Made by a program: the position numbers and the translations under genes | NCBI GenBank assembly: GCA_018894995.1 | Contig: JAHIOZ010000176.1 | Span: forward strand, 1-10,464 | DNA: 10,464 nt | Source: Patescibacteria group bacterium | GTDB taxonomy: Bacteria; Patescibacteriota; Minisyncoccia; Phycocordibacterales; UBA12079 | Direction: 5' to 3' | Shown: piece after piece, positions 4,860 to 10,464 of the stretch | Layout: each line of letters begins with the position of its first letter | Position numbering within the stretch: the stretch's first letter is position 1 | Notes under the pieces: model-generated | The model's input: the letters and a program-made list of their open reading frames with translations, nothing else | Database searches by the model: none | What the model was told of the DNA's origin: nothing

Positions 4860-7269
4860 GAGCTTTGAAATAAAAGGGCTTAGAGGGGTAAGGGAAAATT
4901 TAGCGTTAGATTTAGATACAAAATCTATTTTACTTTATGGTGACGGAGGAACTGGGAAAAGTAGTATATCAGATGTATTTGAGTGGTTTTATTATGACAA
5001 AATAGGACATTTGACGAGCGAAGAAATAGACAGAAAAGGCGGAATAGAAGCTTTAAGGAGTATATTTCTGAAAGATGAAGACGAAGGCTATGGCGAAATC
5101 AATTACAATGACCTAGGGCTTAAGTGTAAGAAAAACATTGTCTTGAAAAAGGGGGCACTAACCACGGACTATACAAACAAAACAGGAGATTTTGATGCTT
5201 ATAAAAGCGACTCAGAGAAGGAAAACCTTATTTTACGATATAGAGACCTGGTAGTTTTTGTAGTAGCTCCTAAAAAAGATAGGTTAGATTATATCTCTGA
5301 AATTATTGGATTTTCCGAAGTTACGGAGATAAGGACAGTATTAAAAAAAATAGTTAACGTTTTAAAACAAACAGTAAAGTTTAAAGATTTTGATAATCAG
5401 ATAAACACAAAGCAAGCGCGTTTAATTGAATATTTAGGGCAAAACATCACATCTGATCGGCAATTTATTGAGACCATAAATAGGCTGATTGAACCATTGA
5501 AATTAGAAAAGAAGGCAGATGATTTAAATAATATAGAAGGGATATTATGTTTAATCAAAACTCCAGATGATTCAAAAATTATAGAACAACAAACTTTTTA
5601 CAATGGAATTATTGATTTTGTTACAAATGCACCGGTTAAACTTGATGAGATAGAAAAATTTTACGGGGATTACCGCGATCAATTTAAGAAAACTATAAGA
5701 GATATTGACAAGATCAAACTGGAACAACTATTGGCAGAAGGCATTGAATTGTTAAGGGAGAATATTGTATTCGAGGATAAATGCCCGTTATGTTTACAAC
5801 TTAAGAAAAGAGCAGAGTTATTAAAAGAACTGGGGGATAGAGTTGAGGAATTGAAGAAATATAAACAAGAGCAGGGAAATCTTACTACGTTAAAAGAAAC
5901 GTTACAAAAGGAACTTTCCGTATATGGTCAACAAATCAAAGGGGTATTAGGAAGTAAATACTTTCAAGAAGAAGCTAATAAAGAAATAAAAGATGGAATG
6001 GAAAGGTTAGATACAGCCATTGAAGAATATGTAAATGAAACAAAGATTAAGCTGACGAAAGAGAGAGAACCTAAAGATGAGAAAGAGTTAAAGGTTGATC
6101 GGAAGGGACTGGAAACAATAATCTCTTTTTGTAAGGGGAAGTATCAACAATTGGAAGAAGGCAAAAAAGGCGACTTAAAATTTGAGATACACGGGAAAAT
6201 AGAGCATTCGCGGAATGCGTATATGGAAATAAAAAGCATACAAAGAGAGAAAGAGACAATAGAAAAACAAAAAGCAACTCTAGGAATAATATATACAGAA
6301 TTTGTGAAGAAACAAAAAGATGGGTTAGAAGGATTTCTTACTTACTTCTCAGGGGAGATCAATAATTTATATCAGTTTATGAATCCGGCCGAAAAGGTGG
6401 AAGAAATAAAGTTGGTCCCCATAGAAAAAGAAGATGAGTTAATAGGCCTAACAATACAATTTAAATTTTACAATAGCGATGTTGCACCACCGCAAAAATA
6501 TTTAAGCGAGTCTCACTTAAACTGTTTAGGGATAGCACTTTTCTTAACGTCTGTGAAGGCATTTAATAAGAGAAATAAATTTTTTATCCTCGATGATGTA
6601 ATATCTAGTTTTGACACAGCTCACAGAAAACGGTTTGCTGACTTATTGGTTGAAAAATTCCAAGATTACCAGATCATTTTATTAACGCATGAAAAAAACT
6701 GGTTTGACTATATTAATAACTTGGTAAAAGGAAGAGGTTGGCAGGTTAATACGCTTAAATGGCATAAGGATCAAGGGACATACATAGATGAGCCATCGGT
6801 AAATTTAAAGACAAGGATAGAAAAAAAAATACAAGCAGGAAATGAGGAAGGGACAGGAAACGATATAAGAAAATATCTGGAGCACACGCTAAAGCAGATC
6901 GCTGTTAATCTAAAGGTTAAAGTAGATTTTTTGTTTAATGATGTAAATGAAGACAGGATGTCCCCTGAATTATTAAACGAGCTAAAGAGCAAGATTAAAA
7001 AGCATGGGGGAGATACTTTAAAAAACAGCCCTATAATTGATCGGCTTTTAGGCTCTATCTTTATTGGAAATAAAGATTCGCACGACGCTGGATTTAAACC
7101 AAGTATAGATGATTTTAAAGCATTCTGGAAAGATGTTAAAGATTTGGAGGATATATTTTATTGTTCTAATAATACATGCCAAAATTTTGTTACAGTAAAA
7201 TTTTTTGACGTAGCAACCAAAAAAATAAAATGCAAATGCGGGAACAAAAATTATGGGTGGAAGAAATAA
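4846..7269 (+). CDS. Rad50/SMC-like AAA ATPase with CPLC zinc hook and C-terminal zinc ribbon
   Basis: An 807-residue ABC-type ATPase of the RecF/RecN/Rad50 group. ATG 4846 follows GGGGGAG (4836-4842) and starts the typical first strand MVRIKSFEIKGLRG; an upstream ATG at 4810 lacks this fit. In order: Walker A GDGGTGKS (32-39); long charged coiled-coil segments (roughly 190-300 and 320-520) with CPLC (313-316) between them, as in Rad50 zinc hooks; a degenerate signature LSESH (553-557); Walker B FFILDD (579-584) with D-loop SSFD (587-590); and a switch His615 in LLTHE. The coiled coils are short compared with true Rad50. An extra C-terminal domain (about 640-760) holds a GNKDSH string (741-746), and a ribbon-like CX4C...CXC (Cys773, 778, 796, 798) ends the protein. 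It probably senses or clamps DNA and controls the GIY-YIG nuclease (inference from coupling). Confidence 0.93.
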   Translation: MVRIKSFEIKGLRGVRENLALDLDTKSILLYGDGGTGKSSISDVFEWFYYDKIGHLTSEEIDRKGGIEALRSIFLKDEDEGYGEINYNDLGLKCKKNIVLKKGALTTDYTNKTGDFDAYKSDSEKENLILRYRDLVVFVVAPKKDRLDYISEIIGFSEVTEIRTVLKKIVNVLKQTVKFKDFDNQINTKQARLIEYLGQNITSDRQFIETINRLIEPLKLEKKADDLNNIEGILCLIKTPDDSKIIEQQTFYNGIIDFVTNAPVKLDEIEKFYGDYRDQFKKTIRDIDKIKLEQLLAEGIELLRENIVFEDKCPLCLQLKKRAELLKELGDRVEELKKYKQEQGNLTTLKETLQKELSVYGQQIKGVLGSKYFQEEANKEIKDGMERLDTAIEEYVNETKIKLTKEREPKDEKELKVDRKGLETIISFCKGKYQQLEEGKKGDLKFEIHGKIEHSRNAYMEIKSIQREKETIEKQKATLGIIYTEFVKKQKDGLEGFLTYFSGEINNLYQFMNPAEKVEEIKLVPIEKEDELIGLTIQFKFYNSDVAPPQKYLSESHLNCLGIALFLTSVKAFNKRNKFFILDDVISSFDTAHRKRFADLLVEKFQDYQIILLTHEKNWFDYINNLVKGRGWQVNTLKWHKDQGTYIDEPSVNLKTRIEKKIQAGNEEGTGNDIRKYLEHTLKQIAVNLKVKVDFLFNDVNEDRMSPELLNELKSKIKKHGGDTLKNSPIIDRLLGSIFIGNKDSHDAGFKPSIDDFKAFWKDVKDLEDIFYCSNNTCQNFVTVKFFDVATKKIKCKCGNKNYGWKK
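7205..7231 (+). promoter_or_regulatory. Possible promoter for the restriction-modification pair
   Basis: TTGACG (7205-7210) and TAAAAT (7226-7231) match -35 and -10 boxes at five of six bases each, but the 15-base spacer is shorter than the optimum of 17. It lies inside the 3' end of the ATPase gene, about 70 bases before the endonuclease start, and would allow restriction-modification expression independent of the upstream cassette. Confidence 0.33.
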
Positions 7270-7303
7270 TTTGTAAAAATAAAACATAAAAAGGAGCAAT
7301 TGT

Positions 7304-8239
7304 ATGCATCCATTTGAAAAAACATTAAGCGTTTCAACTGAGGACATTACTCTTGAACTCAGAGATTTTCCGTCTTTATCCTGGTCAGATTTTCTATTGA
7401 ATCCTCGCCGGCTTCGTGGAAGCGATTTTTTAATGCGTTGGTCGCAGGGGGTATGGAGTGAAAATAGATTAATCGAGGCAGTAAACGAAACTGGCGAATA
7501 TTTTGCTATTCCCTATGGGCCTAGTGGAACTGCTCCAACAGATGATGTGCATGCTTTTGAGCTTTATTTTGAACGGTTAGAACAAGCCGGGCTTGGTGAT
7601 ATAAAGAGGCCTGATTTATTAGTCTTCAAAGAATCCAATCGGGAATCAGTAGATAGGATTTTGAGTGGTATTGGCGGGGTACAAGAATTGCCATTTATTC
7701 AGGAGGATCGGTTACGTCCACTATTGGATAAAGCTACTGTCGCCGTAGAATCAGAAAATAGTCTATGGAAATCAAAAAAGATGCCTAATTACACGACAGA
7801 ACTAACACCACAAAAAAGACTGAATGGGAAACTTGGACTCAAAAAGACAGCGGTTCTGCCTACAATTATTATCAAAGAAGAAGATTTAGATCCTCTTAGA
7901 AGATGGGAAAGACAACAAAACGTCAAGATCCATGTTTGGCATGTATTTTACGATCAAGCTTTTGGTATTTCGTTCAAAGAAGCCGAACGGCTGATCTCCG
8001 AAGGTTTTATTCAGCCGACAATTCAAGTATTCCAAGCGCCGGGGGGAGCTACCACGAAAAAGACCATTTATAAAATTTATTATCGCTATGGCTATTTATT
8101 GGGTGAGTCAATTGAGGATCCCTCTCTTATTTCAGATTCTATCGAAGATAAAAATGGACATATCCTGCCATATGTTAAGTTTCATGGCGGTAAACTTGCT
8201 TTAAATGTAGAAACGCTTAGGGTCTTGAGGTCCCTTTAA
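7304..8239 (+). CDS. Type II restriction endonuclease (PD-ExE type)
   Basis: A 311-residue protein that resembles type II restriction enzymes of the AccI-like kind and is paired with a methyltransferase. The N-terminal block NPRRLRGSDFLMRWSQGVWS (33-52) and IPYGPSGTAP (69-78) look like conserved family signatures. The probable active site is RPD (102-104, Asp104) on a strand followed by VAVESENS (146-153) with Glu149 and Glu151. This gives a PD...ExE arrangement in which Glu stands at the usual Lys position, as in BamHI. ATG 7304 follows AAGGAG (7291-7296). It begins 34 bases after the ATPase stop and overlaps the methyltransferase start by one base (TAATG). The target sequence cannot be read from the protein; similarity to AccI (GTMKAC) is recalled from pattern only and should be treated as tentative. 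No controller gene is seen, so protection before cutting must depend on expression order or levels. Confidence 0.84.
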   Translation: MHPFEKTLSVSTEDITLELRDFPSLSWSDFLLNPRRLRGSDFLMRWSQGVWSENRLIEAVNETGEYFAIPYGPSGTAPTDDVHAFELYFERLEQAGLGDIKRPDLLVFKESNRESVDRILSGIGGVQELPFIQEDRLRPLLDKATVAVESENSLWKSKKMPNYTTELTPQKRLNGKLGLKKTAVLPTIIIKEEDLDPLRRWERQQNVKIHVWHVFYDQAFGISFKEAERLISEGFIQPTIQVFQAPGGATTKKTIYKIYYRYGYLLGESIEDPSLISDSIEDKNGHILPYVKFHGGKLALNVETLRVLRSL

Positions 8240-9762
8240 TGAAAACGGCGATTCATCAAAAATTACCAAGCGAGTGGGTAGAGAGAGAAAAACTTAGGGA
8301 TAAGGGCCAATTTTGGACACCCAGTTGGGTTGCTGATGCAATGGTTGCTTATGTAGCACAGCAATCAGATTTAATTTTTGATCCGGGCGTTGGGAAAGGG
8401 ATATTTTTTTTAGCACTAAGAAAACTAAGTAAGGAAAAAAAGTTCTATGGGATTGATATAGATCCTTTAATTATTAAAGAAGCTAAAAATGAGGGGATTT
8501 TTGATCACTCATGCGAAATCGAAGTCAGGGATTTTATTCTAAATCCACCGGTGAAGAAATTTAAAGCTATTGTAGCTAATCCCCCTTATATTCGGCACCA
8601 TCGTTTATCCCAAGAAATTAAGAATAAATTTCGGTTGCTTTGTTATCAAGCCATGGGTAGCACGCTTGATGGAAGAGCTGGCATGCATATTTATTTCCTA
8701 ATGCAAGCGCTTAATTTACTTGATAAAGACGGAAGACTTGCCTTCATTATGCCTGCTGATACTTGTGAAGGAATATTTGCTCAAAAACTTTGGAATTGGA
8801 TTGCCAGGAGATACTGCATAGAAGGAGTAATAACGTTTGATCAAAAAGCATCTCCGTTTCCCCGAGTTGATACAAATGCGATCATTTTTTTAATACACAA
8901 CTCAAAACAAAAATCTACCATTAAATGGGTGAAGTGCCTGCGGCAAGAGACTCCAGAATTGACAGAGTTTTTCCGTAATAATCTAGAAATTGAAAATCCC
9001 TTTGATTTAGTTGTAAAACATCGAAATTTGGATGAAGCGCTGGCTGTTGGTTTGTCTCGGGAGCCTCGGGATAATCACAATTTTAAATATACACTTTCTA
9101 ATTTTGCTCGGGTGATGCGTGGGATTGCTACTGGAGCTAATGAATTTTTCTTTCTCACAGAAGCAAGGGCAAGGGAAATAAACATTCCGAATAATTTATT
9201 ACTACCTGCTATCGGACGAATTAGGGATGTTAATGGTAGTTATGTCAATAAAGAAACCCTGGCATTGTTAAAACAAAAAGGAAGACCAACGCTTTTATTT
9301 TCTCTTAACGGGGAATCCTTTAAAGATATGCCTATAGATGTCCAAACCTATATTCATGAAGGTGAAAAACTTGGTCTGCCGAAACGGCCTTTGATTTCTA
9401 CGAGGCAACCTTGGTATAAAATGGAAGTAAGACAAATCCCTCCATTTTTATTTGCTTATTTAGGAAGACGTAATACTCGCTTTATCAGGAATGACGCTGG
9501 AGTTATACCATTAACTGGTTTTCTTTGTGTATATCCTCACTCGGCCGACAAGCAATACATTCAAGCACTTTGGCATATTTTACAAGATCCTGATACAATT
9601 GCTAACCTGCAATTAGTGGGAAAATCATATGGTTCTGGTGCGATTAAGGTTGAACCACGTTCACTAGAGAGATTGCCAATAAATTCTCGGCTAATCGAGC
9701 AAGCTGGGCTGAAACCAGTAGAATCTGAGGGTTCACTTTTTGAGATGAGTTACATCAGATAG
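8239..9762 (+). CDS. Type II N6-adenine DNA methyltransferase (gamma class, NPPY)
   Basis: A 507-residue S-adenosylmethionine-dependent DNA methyltransferase that protects host sites from the adjacent endonuclease. Motif order is X-I-IV with the target-recognition domain at the C-terminus, the gamma arrangement of M.TaqI-like enzymes: GQFWTP (23-28, motif X), DPGVGKG (48-54, motif I, cofactor binding), FYGIDID (motif II), and IVANPPY with Asn114-Pro-Pro-Tyr117 (motif IV, the amino-methylating site giving N6-methyladenine). The segment from about 280 to the end is the likely recognition domain and contains a second conserved-looking block, RGIATGANEFFFL. The start shares one base with the endonuclease stop, with GAGG (8227-8230) as ribosome site, so the two proteins are coupled. 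The length is normal for the AccI/TaqI-type group and there is no break in the frame. Specificity is unknown. Confidence 0.94.
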   Translation: MKTAIHQKLPSEWVEREKLRDKGQFWTPSWVADAMVAYVAQQSDLIFDPGVGKGIFFLALRKLSKEKKFYGIDIDPLIIKEAKNEGIFDHSCEIEVRDFILNPPVKKFKAIVANPPYIRHHRLSQEIKNKFRLLCYQAMGSTLDGRAGMHIYFLMQALNLLDKDGRLAFIMPADTCEGIFAQKLWNWIARRYCIEGVITFDQKASPFPRVDTNAIIFLIHNSKQKSTIKWVKCLRQETPELTEFFRNNLEIENPFDLVVKHRNLDEALAVGLSREPRDNHNFKYTLSNFARVMRGIATGANEFFFLTEARAREINIPNNLLLPAIGRIRDVNGSYVNKETLALLKQKGRPTLLFSLNGESFKDMPIDVQTYIHEGEKLGLPKRPLISTRQPWYKMEVRQIPPFLFAYLGRRNTRFIRNDAGVIPLTGFLCVYPHSADKQYIQALWHILQDPDTIANLQLVGKSYGSGAIKVEPRSLERLPINSRLIEQAGLKPVESEGSLFEMSYIR

Positions 9763-9802
9763 GACACCTCCACCACGCTGGGAGAATTTGATAATAACCT
9801 CA

Positions 9803-9837
9803 AGAATGCCCTGTAAAACGCAAATGAGGGGTATTCT
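9803..9837. repeat. Imperfect hairpin just downstream of the methyltransferase
   Basis: AGAATGCCCT (9803-9812) can pair with GGGGTATTCT (9828-9837) through ten pairs including two G-T wobbles, around a 15-base loop. It begins 41 bases after the methyltransferase stop. It may slow exonucleases or act as a weak terminator, but no T-run follows. Confidence 0.4.
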
Positions 9838-9893
9838 AAAGGCGGATGTCAACTTCTTTGGGACCCGGCAGCGCGCAGCCCTTCTTTAGGGAA

Positions 9894-9982
9894 AAACCAC
9901 TTTCCCGACGATAAACCACTAAAAAAGATGCTCTAAAATCCCCACAGTTAAACGATCTCAAGCCTGTCAATATCAAACCACT
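9894..9982. repeat. Three direct copies of AAACCACT
   Basis: Exact copies lie at 9894-9901, 9913-9920 and 9975-9982, at spacings of 19 and 62 bases. Read on the minus strand they are AGTGGTTT. Multiple short direct repeats of this sort, reading CCAC on one strand, are a feature of IS21-family transposon ends, but no istA or istB frame is present. Protein-binding iterons are another option. Confidence 0.4.
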
Positions 9983-10018
9983 ACCCTTTTCTCGAAGAGA
10001 AATCAACTAGAGGATTTA

Positions 10019-10050
10019 CCGCAGACCCCCAAAGAATGGGGGGTCTGCGG
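10019..10050. repeat. Perfect 12-bp GC-rich hairpin
   Basis: CCGCAGACCCCC (10019-10030) is the exact complement of GGGGGTCTGCGG (10039-10050), with an 8-base loop. It is very stable but is followed by AACTGGGGGG on the + strand and by no T-run on the minus strand, so it is not a standard terminator. Confidence 0.8.
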
Positions 10051-10109
10051 AACTGGGGGGTTGAATATAGGGAGCTCGACTTGTGCGGGGAATAAAAAAG
10101 AGAAAGTTA

Positions 10110-10126
10110 ACATAACGATGTTATGT
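10110..10126. repeat. Small hairpin ACATAAC/GTTATGT
   Basis: Seven perfect pairs around loop GAT, directly inside the left arm of the outer stem. It forms the first internal branch of the nested element. Confidence 0.6.
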
Positions 10127-10135
10127 CTAACCCAA

Positions 10136-10183
10136 GCCCTTGACAGACACTCCTTAAATTATTTATTTAGGTCTGTCAAGGGC
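10136..10183. repeat. 13-bp perfect inverted repeat with AT-rich loop, containing TTGACA on both strands
   Basis: GCCCTTGACAGAC (10136-10148) is the exact complement of GTCTGTCAAGGGC (10171-10183) around a 22-base AT-rich loop. Each arm carries a consensus -35 hexamer TTGACA pointing inward. On the + strand TTTATT follows 16 bases later as a weak -10. The layout could be an operator-promoter or simply the second hairpin of the nested element. Confidence 0.7.
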
Positions 10184-10217
10184 GCAGTGGCGAGCGAAGG
10201 GGTGAGGCAAGGGCAAG

Positions 10218-10241
10218 TGCCTATAATGCGCATTATAGGCA
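10218..10241. repeat. Perfect 24-bp palindrome without a loop
   Basis: The sequence from 10218 to 10241 equals its own reverse complement. It is centred on GCGC, with CTATAAT on the left and ATTATAG on the right, so a TATAAT -10 hexamer is present on each strand. Such a site suits binding of a dimeric protein or cruciform extrusion. It is the first branch inside the 10211-10316 stem. Confidence 0.85.
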
Positions 10242-10243
10242 AA

Positions 10244-10306
10244 GGCGGTTTTAGCAAAAAAATTGGAGAAATTGAGGCTCCGATTTTTTTGCGTTAAGAA
10301 ACCGCC
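10244..10306. terminator. Branched hairpin with A-tract and T-tract, possible bidirectional terminator
   Basis: GGCGGTTT (10244-10251) pairs with AAACCGCC (10299-10306). Inside it GCAAAAAAAT (10254-10263) pairs with ATTTTTTTGC (10283-10292), and GGAG (10265-10268) pairs with CTCC (10278-10281). On each strand the central GGAG/CTCC stem is followed by seven T residues, as in a bidirectional intrinsic terminator, though the GC stem is short. No gene abuts it on either side. Confidence 0.4.
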
Positions 10307-10318
10307 TGGCTTGCCCGG

Positions 10319-10347
10319 TCTTTCATTCGCCGCAGGCGGATGAAAGA
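10319..10347. repeat. 13-pair hairpin with 3-base loop (REP-like)
   Basis: TCTTTCATTCGCC (10319-10331) pairs with GGCGGATGAAAGA (10335-10347) through one T-G wobble and twelve Watson-Crick pairs, with loop GCA. The compact CGCC-GCA-GGCG core resembles REP-type repeats of many bacterial genomes. It is the last branch before the right arm of the outer stem. Confidence 0.75.
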
Positions 10348-10398
10348 TGCCGAACCCCTGAGCCGCTTTCTCTTTTTTATTTTCCGCGCTTGGCGAGC

Positions 10399-10464
10399 GA
10401 CATTCCTTTTAGGGTGGTGGGCGGGGGAAGAAACCCGCAACTTAGCGCCACAAACTCACGCATA
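10399..10464. other. Right end of window, no gene seen
   Basis: G-rich sequence follows the nested element. It contains a small GCGGG (10421-10425)/CCCGC (10434-10438) hairpin and the 9-base string GGGCGGGGG (10419-10427), which also occurs in the G-rich spacer at 4001-4009. Nothing coding is visible, and any continuation of the structured region lies beyond the window. Confidence 0.4.

Larger units (their letters stand above)
9763..10073. other. Gene-free stretch after the methyltransferase, with short repeats
   Basis: No credible reading frame is visible on either strand. The stretch holds an imperfect hairpin (9803-9812 with 9828-9837), three AAACCACT copies, a small TTTCTC/GAGAAA hairpin (9988-10001) and a 12-bp hairpin at 10019-10050. 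None of the hairpins is followed by a T-run, so no clear intrinsic terminator for the methyltransferase can be named. The region reads like decayed mobile-element DNA. Confidence 0.5.
10074..10398. repeat. Large nested inverted-repeat element (about 325 bases)
   Basis: An outer stem pairs AATAAAAAAGAGAAAG (10091-10106) perfectly with CTTTCTCTTTTTTATT (10366-10381). It continues outward through wobble and G-C pairs to 10083/10389, and after a 4x4 internal loop through GCTCG/CGAGC to 10074/10398. Inside lie, in order, a 7-bp hairpin (10110-10126), a 13-bp inverted repeat (10136-10183), a stem GGGCAAG (10211-10217)/CTTGCCC (10310-10316) that itself encloses a 24-bp palindrome and a branched hairpin, and a 13-pair hairpin (10319-10347). 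Nearly all of the sequence is accounted for by paired arms. No convincing gene is inside. It may be a structured non-coding RNA, a MITE-like element with nested repeats, or a recombination or replication site folded in single-stranded form. The pairings are directly visible; the function is unknown. Confidence 0.7.

Noticed and set aside
7048..7347. Minus-strand frame of 99 codons and similar antisense frames at 760-1008, 1509-1733, 2669-2941, 4598-4792, 6071-6277 and 6771-6992
   Set aside because: All lie opposite well-supported genes. Their Phe/Leu/Ser-rich products are what AT-rich coding DNA gives when read backwards.
10061..10297. 78-codon + strand frame inside the structured region
   Set aside because: It opens with TTG, has no ribosome site, and runs through hairpin arms and palindromes. 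Its product (with VASEGVRQGQ and poly-Lys stretches) looks like translated repeat DNA.
10074..10398. Integron attC site or group II intron
   Set aside because: No integron core GTTRRRY/RYYYAAC pair and no intron domain V or reverse transcriptase is visible; the outer stem and branches do not fit either layout.

Overview
The window is bacterial and AT-rich. Genes are tightly packed on the + strand, all with ATG starts, mostly behind good Shine-Dalgarno sites, and several overlap by a few bases. No housekeeping gene, tRNA or rRNA is visible, so the lineage cannot be fixed. The interspersed GC-rich hairpin repeats and a short SPERSEG-type in-frame insertion resemble what is common in genomes of uncultivated phyla (for example Omnitrophota). 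That is an impression, not a demonstration.

Layout: (1) 2-613, the catalytic part of a tyrosine recombinase cut by the window edge. (2) 653-3931, a compact operon of a SIR2-domain protein, a HerA/FtsK-type ATPase and a small KTSC-domain protein; the first two match the known Sir2-HerA anti-phage NAD-depleting system. (3) 3932-4198, a non-coding gap with a strong hairpin, a direct repeat, a G-quadruplex motif and a 35-codon signal-peptide fragment that looks like a gene remnant. (4) 4199-7269, three translationally coupled genes: a GIY-YIG nuclease-like protein, a 64-residue protein of unknown function and an 807-residue Rad50/SMC-like ATPase with a CPLC zinc-hook motif and a C-terminal zinc ribbon. 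(5) 7304-9762, a type II restriction endonuclease and its gamma-class N6-adenine methyltransferase, overlapping by one base. (6) 9763-10464, 700 bases without a credible gene. They hold short direct repeats and then a roughly 325-base region of nested inverted repeats enclosed by an outer stem.

Together this reads as a mobile defence island: a recombinase beside three nucleic-acid-directed defence modules (NAD-depleting Sir2-HerA, a nuclease plus SMC-like ATPase cassette, and restriction-modification). The least explained parts are the GIY-YIG/64-residue/ATPase cassette, the KTSC gene attached to Sir2-HerA, and the large structured element at the right end.
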